Source: Bacteroidales bacterium UBA3856 | GTDB lineage: Bacteria > Bacteroidota > Bacteroidia > Bacteroidales > UBA932 | Reading direction: 5' to 3' | DNA: 16,717 nt | NCBI GenBank assembly: GCA_002392525.1 | Contig: DGHE01000054.1 | Span: forward strand, 1,277 to 17,993 | Part shown: positions 8,740 through 15,456 of the stretch, piece after piece | How the letters are laid out: every line of letters begins with the position of its first letter | How positions within the stretch are numbered: position 1 is the stretch's first letter | Made by a program: the position numbers and the translations under genes | Notes under the pieces: generated by a model | Databases searched by the model: none | Seen by the model: only the letters and a program-made list of their open reading frames with translations | What the model was told of the DNA's origin: nothing

Positions 8740-9591
8740 TTACCGGAAAAACCGTTTGATGAGTTTTCGGGCGTTAAGCCTGAAGAAAATATTCTCGAGG
8801 AAGTTCGGCCGCTGGAAATTGATGCGAACCACCAGATCCAGCAGGGCGAACTTCCCTGCTTTTGCATCCAGGGCGCGATGGTCTTCCTTGCCCGAATAGG
8901 CAGTGGCGAAAGCATCCCAGAAACGATGGAATTGATCCTCGGTGAGGTGGAAGATATCCTGCACCATTTTTATGGGTGCATAGATGTAGCAGATCATGTA
9001 TAGGTGCCCAATGTCAAACATGGGGTCCCCGTGGGCAAAGCGGTCCAGGTCTATCCAGTAATATTTGTCACCCGCCTGCACCAGATTGCCCATCTGGAAG
9101 TCTCCGTGGATGCAGGTGTCGGCGTCGGGGATGGTATAGGCAAAGGCCCGCACGCGCTCTTTCTCTTTCCTGGTAAGGAACTTGGCCTCGTTGAGTATGT
9201 TCAACAGCTGCTCCTTCCGGCTGGGGAAACGGTCGGTGGGGCAGGGGGTTGAAAAGAGCTTCCTGCCTTCTTCGCATAGTACGCGGGCCATTTTTTCCGT
9301 GCTGGAAGGGTCCTCGCTGCAAATGCGGGAAAGGGATTTCTTTCCATGGATGCGTTCCTGCAGCGTGCCGTAAAGGTTTCCAATTTCTACAATCTCCTGC
9401 ATCCTGGGCGTCGTAAGCCCTAAGCTTTCGACATTTTTGCTGACGTTATATTCGTGCGCGGCATTGGGCAGGTTGTTGATGCGCTCCTTGTCGATTTTCA
9501 AAATCAGGTCTGGCATCTCGGGATTGATGTAGACGGATCCATTGCCGCCTTCACCCACTTTTTGCCATTGGGAAAGGTCTATCTGTTTCAT
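8740..9591 (-). CDS. APH/choline-kinase-fold phosphotransferase, substrate unknown (second of pair)
   Basis: This 283-residue kinase-like protein uses the aminoglycoside-phosphotransferase fold. It has a Gly-rich nucleotide loop GEGGNGSVY (residues 13-21), a Brenner catalytic motif HGDFQMGN (H162, D164, N169) and the metal-binding Asp in YYWIDLDRFAHGDP (D181). All key residues are present, so it should bind ATP and phosphorylate a small molecule. The chosen start is ATG at 9591; the open frame extends to 9696 but that stretch lies inside the upstream gene. The TAA of the upstream paralogue and this ATG are 2 nt apart, so they are translated together. It resembles a Bacteroidota/Fibrobacter paralogous family (I think TIGR02172), but I would not assign antibiotic resistance or any substrate. 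Confidence 0.85.
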   Translation of the reverse strand: MKQIDLSQWQKVGEGGNGSVYINPEMPDLILKIDKERINNLPNAAHEYNVSKNVESLGLTTPRMQEIVEIGNLYGTLQERIHGKKSLSRICSEDPSSTEKMARVLCEEGRKLFSTPCPTDRFPSRKEQLLNILNEAKFLTRKEKERVRAFAYTIPDADTCIHGDFQMGNLVQAGDKYYWIDLDRFAHGDPMFDIGHLYMICYIYAPIKMVQDIFHLTEDQFHRFWDAFATAYSGKEDHRALDAKAGKFALLDLVVRINFQRPNFLENIFFRLNARKLIKRFFR

Positions 9592-9593
9592 GA

Positions 9594-10475
9594 TTATACG
9601 CGGATATGGTCTCCAATAAACAGGTTGATTGAGGTGAGAATCTTCTTGTTCTGGAGATAGGGAAGGTTTACGTGGTAAGCCTGGGGCCAGAGGCAAATGG
9701 CCTCACCTGCCATGATCTGAGCAATACGGGACATCTTTTCCTTGAGCTCGGGCGTGTTCCATTTGGCACCGAAGTAATGCTGCCCCATGTAATCATAGAA
9801 CTGCCTCAGCATTTTACGGTCCATGTGGAAGAGTTTCTTCAGGAGGGGATTGGGAGCGTAACCGCTCATGTGGGAAAGGCGGTTGAAATCCAGCATAGGG
9901 TCTCCGTATCCAAAATCTCCGAGGTCTATCCAGTATATTTTTCCGTCGGCCATGATAATGTTGCAGGGATTGATGTCTCCGTGAAGACATGTAGTGGCGG
10001 GTTCCAGTTCGTCAATGTAATGAACGAGCCTTGTTTTGATGTCTTCCGGAAGTTCCATGCTGTCGGTAATGATTTCTCTGGTGCGGAGGGCGACACTGTC
10101 AAAAATCTCGGTATTGCACGGCATCGCGTGAAGCGCTTTCGTGTATTCGGCCGTTATCACAGCCATTTCCTCGATACGTTCGGGAGCATCGGCGATAATC
10201 CTTCCGAACGATTTTTTACCGTAGATGCGCTCCATCGTCATGCCGTAGCGGTTACCGTCTGTCACAAACTCATAGGGTTTGGCCGATGGTATACCCATAT
10301 CGTATACGGCTTTGGAACGCTGGAATTCCAAATAGGTATGTTGGGCGGTGATGGTGGGTTTGTTGAGTTTGAGCACAATGGAGTTGTCGCTCTTATGGTA
10401 GTACGATTTTCCAAAACCGCCGCCACCAAAGGGTACCCATTCCTCCAGATTAATGGTCTTTGCATTCATAGTCAT
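9594..10475 (-). CDS. APH/choline-kinase-fold phosphotransferase, substrate unknown (first of pair)
   Basis: The 293-residue paralogue of the next gene has Gly-rich loop FGGGGFGKSYY (residues 16-26), a likely ATP-binding Lys in IVLKLN, catalytic loop CLHGDINPCN (H165, D167, N172) and YWIDLGDFGYGDP (D184). Both proteins open with a similar [DN]L-x-x-W phrase (IDLSQWQKVG here versus INLEEWVPFG there) and share HGKKS/YGKKS, showing common ancestry by duplication with strong divergence. ATGs at 10475 and 10469 are both possible. It is the first gene of a two-gene unit and is preceded by an AT-rich stretch and then the repeat cassette at 10628-10885. No signal peptide is seen, so it is cytoplasmic. 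The substrate is unknown. Confidence 0.85.
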   Translation of the reverse strand: MTMNAKTINLEEWVPFGGGGFGKSYYHKSDNSIVLKLNKPTITAQHTYLEFQRSKAVYDMGIPSAKPYEFVTDGNRYGMTMERIYGKKSFGRIIADAPERIEEMAVITAEYTKALHAMPCNTEIFDSVALRTREIITDSMELPEDIKTRLVHYIDELEPATTCLHGDINPCNIIMADGKIYWIDLGDFGYGDPMLDFNRLSHMSGYAPNPLLKKLFHMDRKMLRQFYDYMGQHYFGAKWNTPELKEKMSRIAQIMAGEAICLWPQAYHVNLPYLQNKKILTSINLFIGDHIRV

Positions 10476-10627
10476 AGGTTTAGGTCCAGCAGGACTGTTT
10501 GCTCTATTTTATGAGAGCTAAAGTATAAATAAAAAAGAAAAATCGTGGTCCATCTGCCAAAATTGTAATAAGAATATCATTTTTGAAACACTTTGTACAA
10601 CTATTGTCCACATCTCACCAGCCCCCC

Positions 10628-10885
10628 AATCGGGCATTTTCGCCGTTTTTGTTCGATTTCCCGTTTACCTTGGCGCCAAATCGAGCTTTTAGAGGGCCGC
10701 ATAGTGAGTGAGGGGCCGCATAGTAAGTCTACTGCGGGAACTTGACAGTTTTGGTCAAGTTACCGTCAAAAACGGCCTTTTTTGCGGGTAACCGGACTTA
10801 ATTTGTCAAGTTACCCGCAGTGGGGGCACTTTTGAAACTTCCCAGCACCGCCGCTTCGACGAACCTCACAAAAAGCCCTCCCGGC
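10628..10885. repeat. Intergenic palindrome-rich cassette, copy 1
   Basis: This non-coding stretch is shared with 14984-15439 in the same orientation. The common modules, in order, are: an AATCGGGC...GCCGTTTT end motif (10628-10649); CCGTTTACCTTGGCGCCAAA; two GGGCCGCATAGT copies (10694-10705 and 10713-10724); a hairpin (10731-10821); GGGCACTTTTG...CCCAG; and a 36-nt tail (10850-10885) with 34 of 36 bases equal to 15322-15357. The right-hand inverted end present in copy 2 is not seen here. The remaining gap sequence, 10476-10627, is AT-rich and shows nothing else I can support; it must hold the kinase-pair promoter, but no clean TAnnTTTG box is present. Confidence 0.75.
10731..10821. repeat. 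Hairpin with competing arms in cassette copy 1
   Basis: ACTGCGGGAACTTGAC (10731-10746) can pair with GTCAAGTTACCCGCAGT (10805-10821), one T being missing from the left arm relative to copy 2. The left arm's AACTTGAC can instead pair with GTCAAGTT at 10754-10761. The right arm can pair with TGCGGGTAAC at 10783-10792. GTCAAGTTACC occurs twice, 51 bp apart (10754 and 10805), so this copy has gained an internal segment. Confidence 0.65.
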
Positions 10886-10904
10886 CAGGAAATCGTATCG
10901 TTCA

Positions 10905-12155
10905 CTACTGGGCTGGCAAACCGAGAATGACTTTTTCGGCGGGATTGGAATTACTTGAGAGCCAGTAGACGCCATTTTCCTCTTTGTCTACCGTGAGATC
11001 CACATTTTCGATGTAGCCATCCACGGCAGGATTGACATTCTGCAGGATGTTGACACTATGCGTTGAGCCCATCATCATGTATCCGTAAACCGTGATGCTG
11101 ACGAACTTGTTGTTGGCCGGATTCATGAAGACATATTGATTGCTGTAGCCGGTATCCACTTCCAACAGCTGGTGCTGGCCCTTGACATAGTTCCATTCGA
11201 GTCCCATGAGGCCGTACACGCCGGGAAGGCCCATTTCCTGGGAACTCTTTCCCTTCTGGGTTACGTGTACCTTCTGGGAAAGGCCGGCCGCTGAGGAAGT
11301 GAAGAGGATATCGGCCTCCCTTGCTGCGGTGGATGTATTCTCGGATGCGGAGAAGGTGTAGCGGTCCGTGGACATGGATTTGGTTACGACAGGGGTGATC
11401 CAATCGGCCTGCCCGGGGATGCTCATATCCACTTCTACGTTGTGCGTTACGTCCACGCTGAACGTGCCTCCCGTGCTCTCCAGCACAAAACTGCCGGCAC
11501 CCAGGATGAGGGTGGGGGAAGTGGCTTCCTGATACACCGTCACTGTTTCTTTTCCCAGCGAGCTTGATATGGCAATCCGGCCTTCGCGGGGCGCTGTATC
11601 TTCGTTGGCGTCCACGGAGAAGGTGAGTTTGTGCGACGTGATGGCTTTGGTGCCGGCCTCGTGCAGCCAATCGGCCCCCATCTCAATCTCGTAGGTAAAT
11701 TCGATGTTCGTTCGTACCGTCACTGTGAAAGATCCGGCCTCTTTGCCCAGTTGGGTTTTGGAAGCCGATACCACAAGGGCATCGGCTTGCTTCTGGGTTA
11801 AGGTAACCTGGGCCGATACGCCGCCTGCCCATATTTTGATGGTGGCGCTGCGCTCATCGCCCGTATCGTTGGCCGTAGCCGTGAGGGTTACCTTGCCGTT
11901 TCCCTTGCTGCCACTTTCGGGCGACAGGGAAAGCCATCCGTCGGCCCGGTTGTTGATGGGCATGGCCTTCCAGGCATCGGTGGCGGTAAAGGTTACGTCT
12001 ACCGATCCTCCTTCGGCACCCAGTACCGGAGTGGGAGTGGATGTAAGCGTTACGACAGCCTCCGTTACATCGGTGGAGCCGCCAGAAGGAGATTCTTTGG
12101 GGCTGCAGGAAAATGCAAACGCCAGGATAATAAGTATCGATATCTTCTTTTTCAT
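10905..12155 (-). CDS. Lipoprotein with three BACON domains
   Basis: BACON (Bacteroidetes-associated carbohydrate-binding often N-terminal) domains are Ig-like modules found in surface proteins, with proposed glycan or mucin binding. In the 416-residue product, a signal with FAFSC (Cys17) precedes a Ser/Gly/Thr spacer. Three units lie at about residues 34-122, 127-211 and 215-302, each with a GG/GSF strand, an ADWL/ADWI-type motif, a basic-Glu tail and a closing VTLTQK-like strand. A C-terminal domain of about 114 residues (303-416) is unrecognised. ATG at 12155 is chosen over an upstream TTG because MKKKIS starts a proper signal. It follows the protease gene after 12 nt, so the two form an operon; it may anchor or target the protease's activity, which is inference. 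Confidence 0.85.
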   Translation of the reverse strand: MKKKISILIILAFAFSCSPKESPSGGSTDVTEAVVTLTSTPTPVLGAEGGSVDVTFTATDAWKAMPINNRADGWLSLSPESGSKGNGKVTLTATANDTGDERSATIKIWAGGVSAQVTLTQKQADALVVSASKTQLGKEAGSFTVTVRTNIEFTYEIEMGADWLHEAGTKAITSHKLTFSVDANEDTAPREGRIAISSSLGKETVTVYQEATSPTLILGAGSFVLESTGGTFSVDVTHNVEVDMSIPGQADWITPVVTKSMSTDRYTFSASENTSTAAREADILFTSSAAGLSQKVHVTQKGKSSQEMGLPGVYGLMGLEWNYVKGQHQLLEVDTGYSNQYVFMNPANNKFVSITVYGYMMMGSTHSVNILQNVNPAVDGYIENVDLTVDKEENGVYWLSSNSNPAEKVILGLPAQ

Positions 12156-12167
12156 AGGGCCAGGCAA

Positions 12168-14789
12168 TTAAAGGACAGTAATGTGGATGGATACAGTCTC
12201 CGTAAAGTCACCCGTGAGGACGGCGTCAATCCTGTGCTCGCCGGCAGTGAGGGTTACACTCTCGCCCTGCACTGGGGTTCCGTCCATCTTCCACTCAATC
12301 TGCTTATAGTTCCGGATGGGGCTGGTTACCACCTTGAGGGGAAGGATATCCCCGGCCTTCAGCGTCCCTGCGGGCATTTCGATGGAGGCAAAACCCAGGT
12401 CCCGGAGCGTAGCTGTCTCGTGAACGTACGTCCTGCTGGTTATGGTAAAGCCGATAATGGCATTGCCATTATCCCAGCTCCAGTCCAGCGAAGGCTGCAC
12501 CCACGATAAACCGCCCGGCGAATCAGTAGAGAAGCCGTAGTACATGTACAAGCCTCCTTCGGACGCAGGGCCGCCGTCGGTGTACATGATATATTCTGCA
12601 TTTGCCTTCTTGACCAGATAGCCGATGTACAGGTCAGTACCGGCCGGAATGGTATAGGGCTCATTCAACGTCACCTGATTCGCCGGCAAGGTATAAAGAT
12701 TTGTGTCCACATTGTACACCTGCTGTACCCGCACCCTCCGGTCCAATCCGGCGTCGATGAAAACCCACACCTCTTCTCCGGAGGCTCCGGTAGAGAAGGA
12801 GATGGATTTAATCTGCCGTCCCACGAGGCTCTCCAGTTCGGCGGCCGTGTAGTGCAGGGCTACGGTGTAGTCGAATCCCACCTGATGCCCCCAGGCAGCA
12901 GCTGTCGTCAGCGGCAGTTTCGCTTTGGAATACAATACATCCGTACCGCCCTGGATGATCGGAGTAAGCGAATAATCCCTGTTAATGCATTGCCACACCT
13001 CCAGGTTCTCTTCCTGAGGAAGATAGTTTTCGGCGAAGACAGACAGTGTTATATCTTCCGGAACGGAGGCATCCAGCGAGAAACTGAAGGTGCCGTCATA
13101 GGATGTCGTCGTCTCCATGAGGGCCGATGGACGGAGACTCTCAAGCGACAGCAGGCGCGCGCCGTGTGGTGCCGATGTTCTTTTGGACAGAAGAAGCGTA
13201 GCTTCGTTGATGGGATTTCCGTTACTGCCAGTCACCTTTCCTTTGATAATCCTTTCTCCAACGGTAAGTGTGAAGGAAGCCGTTCCGCTTGTGCTGCTGT
13301 ACGTAATGTCATCCAGGCGGAAAGGCTTAACGCCGTCCCAATCCTGCAGCTCATAGCTGCTGACATGATAACTGGTTTCCCAGAAATCGCAGTAATTGGA
13401 TGTCGGGAAAGTGAGGAGGTTGAAAAAGTAGGATTTGTTGCTGGAGTCGTTGATGGGGACGCCCGACACAAACAGGTAGGGGTCCGGAATCAGGAGATAA
13501 TCCAGGGGATGGTCTGCGTAGGCATTAATCCGGTATCCCCACTGCCAGTGCTCCATGGCTTTGTAATCCCGGACATAACGGTCCGAGCAGTCAATGTGGT
13601 AGATGATCATGCCGGCGGCAAGGGACTTGTCCCATCCCTGCCCGGTGCGCACTTCCGGGATAAAGAATTCACCACTTTTAGAACTGGGAATCCTGTAAAG
13701 CTTGCCTGCATCCAGGCCCTGGAGGGTATGCTGTCCCGGCTTCAGGTCTTCAAACTCCGTGATATATCCGAGGAGGAATCTCTCATAGGAGCTCAGCCGG
13801 CATGGCACATAGCCCCCGCTCAGATGGTTACCGCTTGCCATGAGGTTCCAGCAATAGGGATGGTCTGCCCTGCCGTCTTCTTCGTAATTGACATCGTACA
13901 AATCCGGCAGGCCCAGGACATGGCCAAACTCATGGCAGAAGGTACCAATCCCACAGCGCTTCTCTCCTTCATTGCCCGTGTATTCCGAGGAACAGGCGTA
14001 TGATCTGGCCTTCACGCCATCGTACGCGGTATTATCCGACAGCGTGCTCTTATGCGGCCAAATGGTGTTGGCGTCGCCTCCGCTCGACTGTGCATATCCC
14101 GGATAAATCATATAGACGTTGTCGATATAACCGTCCGAATCCTGGTCGTACTGGGAAAAGTCAATCTGTGGGTCAAGCTTTTCAAGGGCACGAGTCAGTG
14201 TCTTCTGCGCCATTTTAGAATGGTCGGAGTCATCATTTTCCGGGAAATCTGTCCAGCCAAAGTCTACAGTGACAGGCCCCACGACGTCAAAGACGGGGGA
14301 AAAACGTCCGCTGGAAGCATCTTCATAATAATCACGGGCCGAGCCTATGGAATTGTAGTCGGAAAAACCGTTACTGTTCAGCGACCGGTCTGTATACTCG
14401 GCTGCGCCGTATCCGAAGGAATTGTCACTCCACTGGACCAGGATGACAAGAATATGGGGAGAGCCCCAGCCGATGCGGGTGACGCCAGCCCGGCCGTTTC
14501 TCATCAAGTCCCTGTCCCGCTCTTCCCGGCGGGCTTTTGCTCGTCTCAGGGCCGACGGACTGTGCCTGACCACTCCTGCCGGCTTCCACCATCCTGCTTC
14601 ATCCCGGACGTACTGCGTCTTGCCGTCTTCGGATGTGTACCAGCTGTAGTACTCATCTCCATGGAGGAGCAGGGTAATGTGGCTTCCGTCCGGTTGTTTC
14701 ATGCGAATGGGGTCTGGTGTGGCCGGATTGCCGCAAAGATACGGGGCGGAGAGAACGGCCACCAGTAGGGCCAGAAGTAACTTTCTCAT
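12168..14789 (-). CDS. Secreted M6-family (immune inhibitor A-like) zinc metalloprotease
   Basis: The 873-residue protein has an N-terminal signal (MRKLLLALLVAVLSAPYLCG) without a good lipobox and a pro-region to about residue 105. The M6 peptidase domain (about 105-400) has a Ca-binding-like DQDSDGYID (215-223), zinc motif HEFGHVLGLPDLYD (H286, E287, H290, D296) and a Met-turn-like NLMASG (315-320). All catalytic residues are intact. A carboxypeptidase-regulatory-like beta domain follows at about 514-600 (GKVTGSNGNPINEATLLL...DGTFSFSL). A beta-rich region and a final Ig-like segment follow. I see no typical type IX sorting C-terminus, but cannot rule one out. ATG at 14789 is chosen; a TTG at 14840 lies upstream of the promoter-like box. 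Substrates are unknown; family members degrade host or environmental proteins. Confidence 0.9.
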   Translation of the reverse strand: MRKLLLALLVAVLSAPYLCGNPATPDPIRMKQPDGSHITLLLHGDEYYSWYTSEDGKTQYVRDEAGWWKPAGVVRHSPSALRRAKARREERDRDLMRNGRAGVTRIGWGSPHILVILVQWSDNSFGYGAAEYTDRSLNSNGFSDYNSIGSARDYYEDASSGRFSPVFDVVGPVTVDFGWTDFPENDDSDHSKMAQKTLTRALEKLDPQIDFSQYDQDSDGYIDNVYMIYPGYAQSSGGDANTIWPHKSTLSDNTAYDGVKARSYACSSEYTGNEGEKRCGIGTFCHEFGHVLGLPDLYDVNYEEDGRADHPYCWNLMASGNHLSGGYVPCRLSSYERFLLGYITEFEDLKPGQHTLQGLDAGKLYRIPSSKSGEFFIPEVRTGQGWDKSLAAGMIIYHIDCSDRYVRDYKAMEHWQWGYRINAYADHPLDYLLIPDPYLFVSGVPINDSSNKSYFFNLLTFPTSNYCDFWETSYHVSSYELQDWDGVKPFRLDDITYSSTSGTASFTLTVGERIIKGKVTGSNGNPINEATLLLSKRTSAPHGARLLSLESLRPSALMETTTSYDGTFSFSLDASVPEDITLSVFAENYLPQEENLEVWQCINRDYSLTPIIQGGTDVLYSKAKLPLTTAAAWGHQVGFDYTVALHYTAAELESLVGRQIKSISFSTGASGEEVWVFIDAGLDRRVRVQQVYNVDTNLYTLPANQVTLNEPYTIPAGTDLYIGYLVKKANAEYIMYTDGGPASEGGLYMYYGFSTDSPGGLSWVQPSLDWSWDNGNAIIGFTITSRTYVHETATLRDLGFASIEMPAGTLKAGDILPLKVVTSPIRNYKQIEWKMDGTPVQGESVTLTAGEHRIDAVLTGDFTETVSIHITVL

Positions 14790-14812
14790 AGTTAGCGTCT
14801 TTTGAATCGTTA

Positions 14813-14841
14813 CAAATATATATAAATCTTGCAAATTCAAA
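14813..14841 (-). promoter_or_regulatory. Likely promoter of the M6 protease-BACON operon
   Basis: On the minus strand, TATATTTG (14820-14813) fits the Bacteroides -7 consensus TAnnTTTG. TTTG (14841-14838) lies 17 nt upstream, slightly short of the usual 19-21; a second TTTG at 14835-14832 is too close. The stretch is AT-rich and leaves about 15-20 nt of leader before ATG 14789. Confidence 0.5.
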
Positions 14842-15080
14842 AAATTATTCTCGATTCTTGCCTGTGAAGTGTAATTTTACGATTGTTTTATCTACGCCGC
14901 CACCCCGCTGCAGTTTCCAATAGAAGTAGTGCATCTGACAGACGTCGCGCTTTAGCCCTTCCCTTCAATATAAAATCGGACAGAATCGCGCATTTTTGCC
15001 GATTTTCCGTTTACCTTGACGCCAAATTGTGCTTTTAGAGGGCCGCATAGTGAGTGAGGGGGCCGCATAGTAGTAAGCCC

Positions 15081-15121
15081 ACTGCGGGTAACTTGACAGT
15101 TTTGGTCAAGTTACCCGCAGT
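15081..15121. repeat. Perfect 17-bp hairpin in cassette copy 2
   Basis: ACTGCGGGTAACTTGAC (15081-15097) pairs perfectly with GTCAAGTTACCCGCAGT (15105-15121) around the 7-nt loop AGTTTTG. There is no T-tract on either side in either direction, so it is not a standard intrinsic terminator. Confidence 0.85.
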
Positions 15122-15188
15122 GTGGGCACTTTTGCAACTCCCCAGACAGCCGATGTACGTACAAAAAAACGGCATTCCAGTGCGGTTT

Positions 15189-15204
15189 CGATGTACGTAC
15201 ATCG
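15189..15204. repeat. 16-bp perfect palindrome
   Basis: CGATGTACGTACATCG is self-complementary over all 16 bases. Its first 12 bases also occur at 15151-15162 as a direct repeat. A dyad of this kind could be a dimeric protein-binding site; no binding protein is identified. Confidence 0.7.
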
Positions 15205-15239
15205 GTAGCCGTGGCGCTATCACACTGACAATCAGCGCG

Positions 15240-15286
15240 TTAGATTAACTGACGGGTATGAATAGCACACCCGTCAGTTAATCTAA
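15240..15286. repeat. Perfect 18-bp hairpin
   Basis: TTAGATTAACTGACGGGT (15240-15257) pairs with ACCCGTCAGTTAATCTAA (15269-15286) across an 11-nt loop. No T-tract follows. The arm order does not match an integron attC site. Confidence 0.8.
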
Positions 15287-15456
15287 TCGTCTAGTATTCA
15301 ACTATTTAAGCGCCACAAACAGCCGCTTTGACGAACCTCACAAAAAGCCCTCCTGGCAGCGGCCGTCATTAACCAGAAATGTCACCATCACCAACAAAAA
15401 TGTCAATTATACCAGCAAAAACGGCAAAATTGCCCGATTTCGGGGAGGGGTGCGGT

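Larger units (their letters stand above)
15146..15325. mobile_element. Inserted module inside cassette copy 2, flanked by 7-bp direct repeats
   Basis: Copy 1 runs straight from CCCAG into the shared tail, whereas copy 2 has about 170 extra bases here. ACAGCCG stands at both borders (15146-15152 and 15319-15325), as expected of a target duplication or a recombination scar. Within it, GTGGCGCT (15211-15218) and AGCGCCAC (15309-15316) form an inverted pair around the 15240-15286 hairpin. No gene is present. Calling it mobile is inference. Confidence 0.4.
14984..15439. repeat. Intergenic palindrome-rich cassette, copy 2, with inverted-repeat ends
   Basis: The left end, AATCGCGC...GCCGATTTT (14984-15006), is an imperfect inverted repeat of the right end, AAAACGGC...GCCCGATT (15418-15439): about 20 of 22 bases pair, allowing one gap. 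Inside are the modules shared with copy 1: CCGTTTACCTTGACGCCAAA, two GGGCCGCATAGT copies (15040-15051, 15060-15071), a perfect hairpin and the 36-nt tail (15322-15357). An extra module at 15153-15325 is absent from copy 1. No convincing protein is encoded. The flanking 14842-14983 shows nothing else I can support. Confidence 0.75.

Noticed and set aside
8740..10475. Aminoglycoside resistance genes
   Set aside because: The fold is shared by many small-molecule kinases; nothing here is specific for aminoglycosides, and no resistance context is present.
10870..10885. Possible minus-strand terminator, GCC-loop-GGC followed by five T, also at 15342-15357
   Set aside because: The stem is only 3 bp in both copies. 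It is conserved because it is part of the repeat tail, not clearly because it terminates.
15035..15248. Two short opposing open frames of about 62-64 codons in cassette copy 2
   Set aside because: They mostly read through the hairpins and the CGATGTACGTAC repeats; the mirrored peptides (CTYIG on both strands) are a product of palindromic DNA, not evidence of protein.
15239..15287. Integron attC-like site (GTTAGAT at the start of the hairpin)
   Set aside because: The core motifs are in the wrong order, the partner end reads ATCTAAT rather than RYYYAAC, and there is no integrase or cassette gene.
10628..15439. CRISPR array
   Set aside because: The repeats are few, long, unequal and not separated by regular spacers; no cas gene is present.
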